Positions 45,999 to 55,900 of a stretch of 64,000 nt of DNA are shown here, in pieces. The notes under the pieces are model-generated. The model was not told the DNA's origin, did not search any database, and saw only the letters and a program-made list of their open reading frames with translations. Position 1 is the first letter of the stretch. The number at the start of each line of letters is the position of its first letter. The translations under genes were made by a program, and so were the position numbers. The stretch spans positions 1 to 64,000 of the forward strand of contig CAIMEY010000029.1 of the NCBI GenBank assembly GCA_903840165.1, written 5' to 3'. This DNA comes from an uncultured Myxococcales bacterium (GTDB lineage Bacteria; Myxococcota_A; UBA9042).

Positions 45999-48900
45999 CT
46001 AGCGTCCGCCCGGCGTACGCAAATCGACCACAAAACGCTTGTTTGCTGTGGGCTTAGGCGACTCCGCGGCAGGAGTCTCGACCACGTCAGCGGGTGAATC
46101 GGCCGCCGCTTCGGACTGCAGACGCGCCACTTCGGCCTGAACCAGGGACTGCGCGTCCACCGCAACGTCGACGGCATCGGCTGGAGATTCTGCTACAGTT
46201 TCATGGTGTTGATCAACCGACTCTGGGGCCGACTCGGCACCCTGGGCGTGCGACACCGCGTCGGCCTCGACCGCCGACTCCGGGGTCAATTCCGCTGCAT
46301 GTTCAGGCACGACGCTGACCGATTCCGGACGCGCACGACGCCGCCCACGGGCTGGAGTCGCGGCTTGGGCTGGCCCGGCCTCGACGTCGGCCCCTGGCTC
46401 ATCGGCCGGGGAAGCTTCGGTAATAACGGCCGAAACCGCATGGTCATCCGCGCCACCATGGGCACGCTCATTGGCCCCTTGAGCCTGGGTGCTTTCGGGC
46501 GAATCGCCATTGGCAACAAGGCCTTCTGCGCCCTCATCTCCTTCATCGTCGCCCGTGTCGCTACCGTCTGCAGCGCCACCGGCCAAACCGCGGCCTTCGT
46601 CACCACCAGCGCGACCACCGCGACGACGACGACGACGACGACGACGTCCGCCTTCGCCATTTTCGTCTTGATTGGCAAGGTCTTGGGTCGGGCTACCGTC
46701 GGGCGGCGTGCCCGAAGTCGATGCCGGCTGTGCCGATTCCGTGCTGCCTTCGGCGGCCCCAACAGCCAAGGCTGCGGGATCACTCTCTTCTCGACGTCGG
46801 CTCGGTTCCCGACGTTCACGGGGCCCCTGACCGTCAGCGCGGGGAGCCGCGCCTTCAGCACGGGATGCGCCTTCAGGACGGGGTGCACCTTCAGGACGGG
46901 GTGCACCTTCGGCACGGTCGCGATTTTCCCCGCGATCTCGGCCTTCCGTACGCTCACGCGCCTCTGGGCGGTCGCTGCGTTCCGGTCGGTCAGCCCGATC
47001 GGGTCGATCTCGGCGGTCGCGACGATCAGTGCGTTCGGGACGGTCGGGGCGATCACCTCGGTCGGGGCGATCACCTCGGTCGGCCCGATCACCTCGGTCG
47101 GCCCGATCACCACGATGACTGGGATGCCGGCCCCGCGGTTCTTGAGGCGTCGGCAAGGCAACCGGCGGCTCCACCGTCACAGTCCCTTGAATTTCTTGAC
47201 TACTCTGGTCGTCGGCCGCTACCGGCCCCATGCCGAAGAAGGACTTCAGTTGCGCCCAAAACCCTTGTGGCTGGGGTGCTTGCTCGACCTCGACCGTGGC
47301 AATCCGGGCCCCTGCCGTCTCTGCGCTAACGACCCCTTCCCCGTTTTGACTAGCCTGGCGGACCCGCCGTTCGCGCTGTGCCAAGCGGACTTCCTCTGCG
47401 GCATCGACCGCAGGATCCATTTCCTTGATTTCACGATAGATTTCCGCGTAATCAACCTTGGCACCCTTGCGCGGCGCCGAGGCCTCCAGCTGAATCCGCG
47501 ATTCCTCTCGCCTCAACAACTGGTTGCGCACCAAATCGAGTTCCTGGGTGACCCGAATCATGCGGTGCTTGTCCGTGCGCTCAGCCACAGAATCCTGAGG
47601 CAGATCCTCTAGATGCTCGAGGATCACCTGCGTACCCGGCATCCCGTCGACCGCGAGGACTTCAATGGTCAGGTGGTATTGCTTCTCAATCGTCGCCAGT
47701 TCCAAACGCCTGGAATTCAAAAGGTACTGCGCAGCCTGGGGCGGCACACTGGCAATGACGTAGCGAACCCGCTTTTGCGCCACGAGTTCGTAAATGCGCC
47801 GCAACACCGACATGCCCACGCTTTCCATGGCGCGCATGCGGCCCGTGCCACTGCAGTGGGGGCAAGAATCAAAAGCGCCTTTATTCACAGAGCTTTTGAT
47901 GCGCTGCCGGCTCATCTCCAGCAGCCCGAACTCGCTGATGTGCGCCAGTTTGGTGCGGGCCTTGTCGTTCTTAAACGAATCCTTGAGGGCCTGTTCCACC
48001 TCGCGGACGTACTTCTTCTCGCGCATGTCAATGAAATCGATGACAACCAATCCGCCCATGTCGCGCAGAATCAGCTGACGGGCGATTTCCTGCGCCGCCT
48101 CGATGTTGGTAGCGCGCGCGGTCTCTTCGATGTCTTTCTCTTTGACGCGCCCGGAGTTCACGTCGATGGCGACCATCGCTTCGGTCTGGTCGATGACGAT
48201 GGAACCGCCAGAGGGCAGAAACACCTGACGACTGAAGACGTCATCCACTTTGCCTTCAATGCCATAGCGCGCAAACAGCGGCACGTCGCCGGCATAGCGC
48301 GAAATCACACCAAGGCCGCGGGGCATCAGAACCTGAAGAAACTCAGCAACTTCCTGGAGCGTGTCGTCATCATCGATGACCACTTCGTCGATGTCGCGCG
48401 TGTAGTAGTCGCGCACAAAGCGCACGGGCAGGCTGCGCTCGGCATACAGCAGGGTCGGCCCCTTGCTTTGTTCATACTTTTCAGTGATATGCGCCCACTG
48501 ACGCGACAAGTACAGCAGGTCCTTTTCCAGTTCCTTTTCCGTCGCCGTCTCGCCCGCCGTACGCACGATCAGGCCAAAACCGTCTGGAATCTGCATCTTA
48601 TCGGTCAGATTCTTGATACGATCGCGGGCCTCATCGCTCAGCTTGCGCGACACGCCGGTCTTTTCGCTTTCCGGAATCAGCACCAGGTAGCGACCGGGCA
48701 GGCTGATAAAGGTCGACAGCGTCGCGCCTTTTTGGCCAATCTCGTCGCGGACCACCTGCACCAGCATTTCGGTCTTGGAGCGCAGAATGTCCTGAATCGG
48801 CGCGCGCTTATCGCCATTGCCACCGCGCAGCTTGGGATGAATTTCGCCGACGGGCAGAAAGCCCTGTTTTTCATTGCCAAAATCGACGAACGCGCTCTGC

Positions 48901-49058
48901 AGCGACTGCTCGACGCGGGCCACGGTCGCCCGATAGATGTTGCCTTTGCAGGTATTTCGCGCAACTGGCTCAATTTCCAGATGAACCAGTTGGCCATCTT
49001 CCACAACAGCGGCGCGCGACTCGTCGCGATCGACACTGATCAACATTCGCTTGGTCAT
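45999..49058 (-). CDS. rne: Ribonuclease E/G with a long disordered tail
   Basis: Endoribonuclease for mRNA decay and rRNA/tRNA maturation, 1019 aa from ATG 49058 (GAGGTG 7 nt upstream). The catalytic half contains an S1 domain (about 35-120, GNIYRATVARVEQSLQSAF), the 5' sensor/RNase H-like region, and metal ligands D299 in VAIDVNSGR and D344 in VIDFIDM. The Zn-link is CPHC at 399-402, which joins dimers into the tetramer. From about residue 620 the protein is disordered and low-complexity: repeats of RGDRADR and RPDRGDR, APRPEG repeats, a poly-Arg block in GGRRRRRRRRRGGRAGG, then Glu/Ala/Asp-rich sequence. Such tails serve as degradosome or RNA-binding scaffolds in other RNase E proteins. 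A long untranslated leader is possible. Confidence 0.93.
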   Translation of the reverse strand: MTKRMLISVDRDESRAAVVEDGQLVHLEIEPVARNTCKGNIYRATVARVEQSLQSAFVDFGNEKQGFLPVGEIHPKLRGGNGDKRAPIQDILRSKTEMLVQVVRDEIGQKGATLSTFISLPGRYLVLIPESEKTGVSRKLSDEARDRIKNLTDKMQIPDGFGLIVRTAGETATEKELEKDLLYLSRQWAHITEKYEQSKGPTLLYAERSLPVRFVRDYYTRDIDEVVIDDDDTLQEVAEFLQVLMPRGLGVISRYAGDVPLFARYGIEGKVDDVFSRQVFLPSGGSIVIDQTEAMVAIDVNSGRVKEKDIEETARATNIEAAQEIARQLILRDMGGLVVIDFIDMREKKYVREVEQALKDSFKNDKARTKLAHISEFGLLEMSRQRIKSSVNKGAFDSCPHCSGTGRMRAMESVGMSVLRRIYELVAQKRVRYVIASVPPQAAQYLLNSRRLELATIEKQYHLTIEVLAVDGMPGTQVILEHLEDLPQDSVAERTDKHRMIRVTQELDLVRNQLLRREESRIQLEASAPRKGAKVDYAEIYREIKEMDPAVDAAEEVRLAQRERRVRQASQNGEGVVSAETAGARIATVEVEQAPQPQGFWAQLKSFFGMGPVAADDQSSQEIQGTVTVEPPVALPTPQEPRGRHPSHRGDRADRGDRADRGDRPDRGDRPDRPERTDRRDRRDRPDRADRPERSDRPEARERTEGRDRGENRDRAEGAPRPEGAPRPEGASRAEGAAPRADGQGPRERREPSRRREESDPAALAVGAAEGSTESAQPASTSGTPPDGSPTQDLANQDENGEGGRRRRRRRRRGGRAGGDEGRGLAGGAADGSDTGDDEGDEGAEGLVANGDSPESTQAQGANERAHGGADDHAVSAVITEASPADEPGADVEAGPAQAATPARGRRRARPESVSVVPEHAAELTPESAVEADAVSHAQGAESAPESVDQHHETVAESPADAVDVAVDAQSLVQAEVARLQSEAAADSPADVVETPAAESPKPTANKRFVVDLRTPGGR
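46850..47110 (-). repeat. 18-bp tandem repeats encoding the RNase E tail
   Basis: Two blocks of 18-bp units lie inside rne. One block near 46.86-46.92 kb (unit GTGCACCTTCAGGACGGG on the plus strand) encodes APRPEG. The other, near 47.04-47.11 kb (unit CGGTCGGGGCGATCACCT and variants), encodes RGDRAD/RGDRPD. Multiples of three keep the frame when copy number changes. Confidence 0.8.
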
Positions 49059-50269
49059 CAGACACCTCGTGCGCCACGGCAACAGAAGGCCGGACGCGGA
49101 CGAAGCGATGGAAAAGACTCAAGGTTTGGCGTCTCAACACGACCCTGACTTTGGCAGCCAGGCGCGCGCGGATCGGCAACCTCAGTCACCCCATCGCGGT
49201 GTTGACGGCAAGGACGATGGCCAGAGAACCCCCAACGGCAAATGCACCTGTGCGACGCGAGCACGGCTCAAAGAACCGGCGTCAGCACGCTGCACGCGCC
49301 ACCACCAAACACCGGGCGGCGCTTGGTGAATCCTGGGATTGGGGAGAATAGGGCCAAGAAACCGGGACTGCGCAGAAAGAGGGCGCCACTGCCGCCGCTG
49401 GGTCCGTTCAATCCAAGTGCGGCGCTGGGTTGCACCGAACACTCGCGCACCATGGCCGGCGACACCGGAAAACTCAGCGGCGTGCAAGTCTCGGCCTTGG
49501 GTCAACGCGTTTGCGCCGAAACCCTGCCGATGAACCATGCGCCGTGCCGGGACCGATTCCCGGGTGTCGCGAACTTGGGCTGATTGAAAGACCGCGCTAT
49601 GCAATGACAATTTCCTGAGGCGCTTTCCGTTCTGGCGACCGCTTTGGTCGCGGGCTTGCGTCCATGCCGTTGCTTTCGGTCACCACGGGCGCGCGGAGCA
49701 TTTCCGCGGCTGGGGTAATCCGAGGGGCGTCGCGGCGATTCTTCAGTGAATCCGTCCCGCTTGCCGTGAAAACCCGAGCAAAAAAGCGCCACGTAGGGCG
49801 GGCCGTGCAGGTGGAAATCGTGGGTCATTGGCAGCGCTTCAAGCCAAAACTGGCCGTGCTTGCTGCCTTGTCGCGACGATCAGCGCGTCGATTGAGCCAT
49901 TGCCGGGTCTAGGACCCGTAGAACGTCTCAAAATCACGCAGCTAACTGTCATCTTGGGGCTGGGATGCCCCCACCCTTCGCGGTTCGGGCTGACCCCATG
50001 AGTCAGCGAGGTTCCGCAATGAAAACCGAATCCCTGCTCGCGGCGCCGGCAGTCCGAAAACCCCCGGCTTCTCTACTTCGAGCGCCCCGACGGTAGCAGA
50101 ATCGCGATGCCGCGTCAAACCGACAACCGCTTGATATCTCATGGCCGTTGCCTGACACTGTCGATGCGCTTGCCACCGGCAGGAAGGCCAGCCGTCGACC
50201 GTCGATTTCGGCTTCGCAACGGCAATTGACCATGTTTTGCCCGATGTAGCCTCAAAGGGAACCCGTTCC
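49059..50269 (+). other. 1.2-kb stretch with no recognised gene
   Basis: Both strands were examined and no convincing protein, tRNA or structured-RNA signature was found. Two hairpins stand out: CCGGGA/TCCCGG at 49547-49563 and GCGACC/GGTCGC at 49635-49651, neither with a T-run. The left end must contain the rne promoter and leader (minus strand), and the right end the promoter of the gene at 50270. Short frames such as one at 49242-49583 lack a good start and any recognisable family. Confidence 0.5.
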
Positions 50270-51004
50270 ATGGCCTATCCTCGACTTCCCGGGGCCGAAG
50301 CAGCGCAGCAAGCCAGCCAGGCGGCGATGCTTCCTTGGATTTTCTCTGTTTTTCTTATCGCTTATGCCGTTGCGGCATCGACGCTGGCGCTCCATCCGCC
50401 ACCGGCTATTGCCAAGAGCAAGGGGCTGGCCTGGCGACTGGAGGACAACTGGGCCCAAGCAGAGGTGCATGTGCAGCGCCGGGGCCAGCCGGAACAGCCG
50501 TGCGCTTGGAAAAAAGGTGATGGCCTGTTCCAATGTGCCGAAGATAGTTACGCCTTTGTCAGTCCTTACGCGGGTTATGCCGCCGGCCAAGCGCAGACAT
50601 GCACGTGGCTGCACCCGCTGCCGGGCGGCGCGACGACAATACTGCGCTGGCCCAAGACAACCATTGGCAATCATCTACAAATGCGCTTAGCACTCCTGGA
50701 CGAAGTCGGTCCGGGAACGCCGGTGCAGCTCAAGGCTTTTGTGGATAATCGCCAGGTTGTGGCTGTTTCGGCTACGGAGGGACGCGAACTGGGTTTTGCC
50801 CAAGCCGATCTGCCGACGGGCCCGGCAACTAGCGAATTTCGCCTAGAAATACAGGCGGCTGATAACGCGTGGCGCTTGGCCTGCGCCCAGGTGTGGATGA
50901 CGGGCGAGAGAGCCCTAGGTCACGCTACCCCCGGTGCCACCGATAAAGCCGTTCCCGCAGCAGGGAATCCTCCACGGGACCCCGTGACACGGAGGGTGCC
51001 GTGA
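50270..51004 (+). CDS. Single-pass membrane protein, unknown function
   Basis: A 244-aa protein starting at ATG 50270 (AAGGGA upstream); the frame is open from 50237. One hydrophobic helix near residues 20-42 (LPWIFSVFLIAYAVAAS) is followed by an extracytoplasmic domain. That domain has four or five Cys (QPCAWKKG, LFQCAEDS, TCTWLHPL, RLACAQVW) and beta-strand character with an NHLQMRLALLDEVG strand, like a carbohydrate-binding or jelly-roll module. The family is not recognised. Its stop overlaps the GTG of the next gene (GTGA), so it is probably a partner subunit of the polytopic membrane protein downstream. Confidence 0.75.
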   Translation: MAYPRLPGAEAAQQASQAAMLPWIFSVFLIAYAVAASTLALHPPPAIAKSKGLAWRLEDNWAQAEVHVQRRGQPEQPCAWKKGDGLFQCAEDSYAFVSPYAGYAAGQAQTCTWLHPLPGGATTILRWPKTTIGNHLQMRLALLDEVGPGTPVQLKAFVDNRQVVAVSATEGRELGFAQADLPTGPATSEFRLEIQAADNAWRLACAQVWMTGERALGHATPGATDKAVPAAGNPPRDPVTRRVP

Positions 51005-52797
51005 GCAAGAGGCCTTGGTACGTCGAACTCGAGGACACAGACACGCAACCGCCTAGCGCGACTGGTGAAATTTCCAGCGAAACGACGGCAGAACCTACGC
51101 AGCCTGTCACGGCCGACGCCCAAGAGACTGCGAACGCCATCGCCGAGTCACCGACACGCTTGGCGCCAGGGCAACCTCCTGTCAATGAAAAGAATTCCGC
51201 GATAGAAGGCTTGGCTGCGGCCGTTGCCACCGAGGCAGCAGGCACCGGCGCAGCAAACAGCATGGCCACTGCGCAAGAATCGCCAAGTGCGACGCCACGT
51301 TCCGTGGGCCGCCTGCGGACAATGTTGCAACGCCACCCGTGGCTGGGAGCCGTAGCCACCCTGCTGCTGGCGACGGTGACCTGTGCCGCTGCCCTGCGTT
51401 CGATTCCTGATATTTCAAGCAATTGTGCATCGTGGCTGCCAACGCACGGCCAAACGCCCTGGCAGCACGGCGGCGTGCCGGCCGCCCTTGTCGCCGGACT
51501 GCAGAAGCTGGGCCTGGGACCAAGCGGGGCGTGGACAGTCGCGCAACTGCTTGCTGGTACACTGATTTGTGCCGGAACACTGCTGGCAGCCGCACGCCTA
51601 GCGGGCTGGGGCGCCTGGGCTATTGCCGCGATTTTGCTGGCTATCTGGCCGGCCGGCCGAGCCATGCTCACCACGTCTGGACCGGAAACGTGGATAGCGC
51701 TTGGCACTTTGCTGGTCCTGCACGCTGGGCTGGCGTTGCCCAAGACCCCGCGCCGGGCCGCCCTGCTGCTGGCCGCTGCGGTGCTGCTGCTGGCGTTGGC
51801 CCACCCGCTGGCGTTGGCTTGGCTGCTGCCGGCGTGGCTGGTGGTGACGGTGGTGCCCAATGAGCTTGTAGATCGCCATGCAGATCATCGGCTTGGGCCG
51901 CGCCTGGTGCCCCATTGGCCGGCCGCTGTCGCTGGCTTGACGCTGGGCCTCGGGCTGGTGCTGCTGGTGCTGCCGCTGGCCGTCCTGAAACCGTTAGTCC
52001 TGTCATTTATTCATGAATTACGCACACCTACACCTTGCACCGTCCTTGGTCGCCTGCCCGGCTGGCCTGTGCTGGGCCCATTGCTGGTGTGGCTGGCCCA
52101 ACTGCCGGTCGTGGTGCTGTTGTTGGCCCTCTCAGCGGGGCTGCAGGTGCGACGCAAGGTCGAGCAACCCCTTGCTCTGCCAGTGATTTTGATCGGGCTG
52201 TGGCTGCTTCTACTTGCGGTGGTCGGACTGCCCGTGCCTGGCGATTTGGATGGCCTGCCCGTCATGGTGCCGCTGCTGACCGTAGTGGCGGCGACGCAGG
52301 CCTGCAGGCTGCTGAGGCCGGGGGCGAAGTATCCTTCGCAACTAAGCATAATTGAACATGAACCTATGGTCCCGCAGGCAAGTCGGTTGGCGTTGACGGT
52401 CGTGGCGGTTTGCGCCTTGGTGGCCCTTGGCGCCGATAGCTGGCTCGGACAGACGGATCGCCGCAACGCCGTGGCCAGTCACCTCGGTCTACTGGCGCGC
52501 ACAGAGCCTTTGCAGCCTGCGGTCTTGAGCGCCGATGACCTGGAACTGCTGCGGCGCTTTCCCGACTCCACGGCCATCCTTCCGGCGCAAATCGGCGGTG
52601 CCAAGGCGGGCCTGGTGGCTAAGGCGCTCTACCCGGAACTCGGGCCCGTGAGCTACGGCCCGCCCTACGCCAGCCACCAAATCCTGCTGCCAGCCGTGGC
52701 GCTCAATGCCATCGACGCAACGTTCATGAGCCGCGGCAAGGTGCTCGCCTGCAACCCGCGCCATTGCCTGCTGCGACTGCGTGGTCAGAACGACTGA
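51001..52797 (+). CDS. Polytopic membrane protein, possibly a GT39-like glycosyltransferase
   Basis: A 598-aa integral membrane protein starting at GTG 51001 in a 4-bp overlap. The first 100 residues are hydrophilic and low-complexity (Thr/Ala/Glu/Pro-rich). About ten hydrophobic helices follow from residue 112 (LGAVATLLLATVTCAAAL) to about 490, then a soluble C-terminal domain of about 100 residues (AVLSADDLELLRRFPDS). The helix layout resembles lipid-linked-sugar glycosyltransferases of the GT39/PMT superfamily. The diagnostic acidic pair in the first periplasmic loop was not clearly found, so the assignment is tentative. It is translationally coupled to the single-pass protein upstream. 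Confidence 0.72.
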   Translation: MSKRPWYVELEDTDTQPPSATGEISSETTAEPTQPVTADAQETANAIAESPTRLAPGQPPVNEKNSAIEGLAAAVATEAAGTGAANSMATAQESPSATPRSVGRLRTMLQRHPWLGAVATLLLATVTCAAALRSIPDISSNCASWLPTHGQTPWQHGGVPAALVAGLQKLGLGPSGAWTVAQLLAGTLICAGTLLAAARLAGWGAWAIAAILLAIWPAGRAMLTTSGPETWIALGTLLVLHAGLALPKTPRRAALLLAAAVLLLALAHPLALAWLLPAWLVVTVVPNELVDRHADHRLGPRLVPHWPAAVAGLTLGLGLVLLVLPLAVLKPLVLSFIHELRTPTPCTVLGRLPGWPVLGPLLVWLAQLPVVVLLLALSAGLQVRRKVEQPLALPVILIGLWLLLLAVVGLPVPGDLDGLPVMVPLLTVVAATQACRLLRPGAKYPSQLSIIEHEPMVPQASRLALTVVAVCALVALGADSWLGQTDRRNAVASHLGLLARTEPLQPAVLSADDLELLRRFPDSTAILPAQIGGAKAGLVAKALYPELGPVSYGPPYASHQILLPAVALNAIDATFMSRGKVLACNPRHCLLRLRGQND

Positions 52798-52825
52798 CCG
52801 CGCACGAAATCATTGGGTTTTTCGC

Positions 52826-52853
52826 TTGTAGTACACTGCGACAACTGCCCGGA
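52826..52853 (+). repeat. Direct repeat, copy 1 of 2 (28 bp)
   Basis: Begins TTGTAGTACAC and continues with a GACAACTGCC core. It matches a second copy 116 bp away at 24 of 28 positions. It lies in the gap between two convergent genes, just after the stop at 52797. Confidence 0.85.
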
Positions 52854-52941
52854 TTTCCACGATTATCGCTCGATAAGCCCACTCTAACGCTCAAGCCCAA
52901 GTTCGGCGAGCGCACTGGGGGACGCAGCGCCCGGCCTAGCG

Positions 52942-52969
52942 TTGTAGTACACAGAGACAACTGCCTGAA
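52942..52969 (+). repeat. Direct repeat, copy 2 of 2 (28 bp)
   Basis: Same TTGTAGTACAC start and GACAACTGCC core as the copy at 52826, with four substitutions. It ends 10 bp before the stop codon of the EGF lipoprotein gene. The 88 bp between copies contain a small hairpin (TTATCG/CGATAA at 52863-52876). Confidence 0.85.
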
Positions 52970-52978
52970 ATACGCCGC

Positions 52979-55900
52979 TTATTGCACCCAAACCGCCACG
53001 TTGTCCGCGGCCCAACTTTCGTCAGTCGCCGGCTGGTCGAGGTCCGAGCCAATCTGCACCTGGAACTTGGTCGCGGAGTGGGCCCCGGTCCAGTTCGGAT
53101 ACCAAGCTTGGTCGAAATAGCCCACATTTCCGCAGATGTTGGGCTGGGTTGGGCTCGCGACAATCGAGGTGGCCGGATGGCTCTGCACGGCCACGCCGTC
53201 GACCTTGATCCAGCCGTTCTCACCGTCCCAGGTGTCCAGGTGGTAGTAGTTGGCCGTGACGCGCGCCAGCTTGTGGGTCGGTGCTAGCAAGGTCTCGGAC
53301 GCGGTGAACCCCGCACCAGCAATGCCATATCCGCCATAGACGTTGCCCCAACCGCCACAAACGCTCAAGTCGCCAGCAACGGCCGGGGTCCAGGCTCCGA
53401 GCTTGCCGCCCTCAAAGTCGTCGTACGATAGCCGGGTCCACCCATAAGAATCACAGTAATACTGCGCAGGTGCTAGACCAGCAAAGGTCAGCCAGTAGTT
53501 GCCAGCCGGCATGAAGCCGTTGACTTGCAAGGTGTTGAAGATTTCAAGGCAGGAGCCCGCCGGCGATGTCTGAGTGCCTGGAATGACACAGGTTTTTCCA
53601 TCCCCCGCATAGCCTTGCAGACACGTGCAGGTGTAGCTGCCCGGCGTGTTGGTGCAAGAAGCGGCGACGCTGCAGGGATTGCCGGTCGCAACGACGCTCA
53701 AGTTCTTGATTTGAACACCCAATGTCGTGTTGGCAATCGCATCCCCTGTGTCAAAGGCGAAGCGGATCTGCGCTTGCTTGCCGGCATAGCCCTGGAGGAC
53801 GATCTTCTGGGTTGAGTAAGCGTTGTACGTAATTAGCTTGGTCTTATCCCATACTTGTACGACCTGGCCGCCGACGATGAGTTGGACAAAGAGCTTGTCG
53901 TAGGTCGTGCCGCCTTCGGTCGCCATGTTCACGTCAAAACTCAAGATATGCGCGGCGTTGTTGGAGAACGTGATGGTCGGCCCTGTGACGTTGCCATGGT
54001 TGGGCGAACCGGGCGTGTCATAGCTCGTGCCGTTGCCGTAGTACAAGACGCCATTGAGGATTTGCCACTTGACCGCTGTGCCGGCGACGCTAGGCGCATC
54101 AAAGACCCAGCCCAAGCCGCCGATTGGGCCTGCGAAGTCCCAGTTCCACTCTGGCACTGGGCATTCGTTGATGTCGGTGCACGTCTTGCCATCGCCGGTG
54201 AAGCCCGGCAAACAGGCGCAGCTGAATGACCCAGGCGTATTGGTGCACGCCGAGTTTGCGCCGCAACCCGATGTTCCGTTGGCGCATTCGTCGACGTCCG
54301 TGCAGGTCTTGCCATCGCCGGTAAAGCCAGGTTTGCAGGTGCACGTGAAGCTGCCGGGCTGATTGGCGCACAATGCATTGGTGCTGCAGCCGCCGTTGTT
54401 GGTCAAACACTCGTTGATATCCGAGCACTTGATGCCATCACCAACGTAGCCAGACTTGCAGGCGCAGCTGTACGAACCGGGCGTGTTGGTGCACAGGGCG
54501 TTGGGGTTGCAACCGCCGTTGTTGACTGCACATTCGTTGTTGTCGACACAGACTGAGCCGGGGATGGCCGGCGGCACGCTCTTGTCGGAAAAGCCAGCCT
54601 TGCAAGCGCAGTTGAAGCCACCAATCGTGTTGGCGCAGGCGGCATTGGCGTCGCAGCCGCCGTTCTTGATGGCGCATTCATTGATGTCCGAGCAGACCTT
54701 GCCGTCACCGGTAAAGCCATTGTTGCAAGCGCAGTTGAACGACCCAGGCGTGTTGGTGCACGTCGCGTTGGCACCGCAGCCAGCTTGGCCGTTGCTGCAC
54801 TCGTTGATGTCATTGCAGGTCTTGCCGTCGCCCGAGAACCCGGGCTTGCAGGTGCATGCCACAGCTTCATTGACCATGGCGCAAGTGGCATTGAGGTTGC
54901 AACCACCGTTGTTGGTCTTGCACAAATCCTGAAGAGCACAGGATTTTCCGTCACCCACGTAGGGTGCTTGGCAGGTGCAGGTGAAGCTGCCGATGGTGTT
55001 GGCGCAAAGCGCCTTGGCCGCGCAGCCCGCCGTGCCGTTGGTGCATTCGTCGACATCGGTGCAGACCAAGCCGTCCCCAGCAAAGCCCTTCTTGCACGCG
55101 CAGTTCCACGCGCCAGGCAGGTTGGTGCAATCGGCGTTGGCTCCGCAACCGGCGGTTCCATTGGTGCATTCGTCAACGTCGACGCAAGCGAAGCCGTCCC
55201 CGGTGAACCCCGTCTTGCACTTGCACTCGAAGGTGCCGGGCTTATCGGTGCAGTTAGCAAACGTGCTGCAAGGACTTGTAGAAGCTGCACATTCGTTGAT
55301 GTTGGTGCAGGTGAGACCATCGCCGCTGTAGCCTGGCTTGCAGGTGCAAATCGCACTGCCAATGGTGTTGCTGCAGTCGGCCGCTAGATCGCAACCAGCT
55401 GTGCCCAAAGCGCATTCGTCGATATCGGCACACGCAAACCCGGTGCCCGCGTAGCCCGACTTGCAATTGCAGTTGTAGGAACCCACGGTGTTGCTGCACG
55501 CTGCGTTGAGATCACAGGCATTAATGCCGCCGCTGCCGACATCGCACTCGTTGACATCGCCACACACGAAGCCGTCGCCCGCGTAACCCGCCTTGCAACT
55601 GCACACGAAGCTGCCCACGGTGTTGGAGCAGTCAGCATTGAGGTCGCAACCTGCTGTATTAGAAGCACATTCATCGACATCGCCGCAAACTGCGCCGTCG
55701 CCCAGGTAGCCAGTGTTGCAGGTGCAGGTGTAGCCGCCATCGGTGTTGGCGCAGGTGGCATTGGCATCGCAAACACCCTCGGAACATTCGTTGACGTCTA
55801 GGCAAATCTTGCCGTCGCCGGTGTACCCGGTCAGCTTGCCGTCGGCCGTGACGCCTTGGGGGCAAGTGCATGTCGGCTCTAAGGTATCGGTGTTGGTGCA

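Noticed and set aside
46616..46650. CGACGA-type trinucleotide run considered as a CRISPR-like or regulatory repeat
   Set aside because: It encodes the poly-Arg block of RNase E on the minus strand; no spacer structure is present.
46203..47612. 469-codon plus-strand frame opposite the RNase E tail
   Set aside because: Its Thr/Ile-rich repeats are the antisense reading of the 18-bp repeats of rne.
47613..49148. 511-codon plus-strand frame opposite rne
   Set aside because: It lies wholly antisense to the catalytic half of RNase E, whose motifs are unambiguous; no independent start signal or family.
49547..49563. Hairpin considered as a terminator
   Set aside because: Good stem but no T-run, and no gene ends nearby on either strand.
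49242..49583. 113-codon frame in the gene-free interval
   Set aside because: No ribosome-binding site, no family, and a competing frame of similar length on the other strand.
52863..52876. TTATCG/CGATAA hairpin considered as a bidirectional terminator between convergent genes
   Set aside because: Short stem, 2-nt loop and no T-run on either side.
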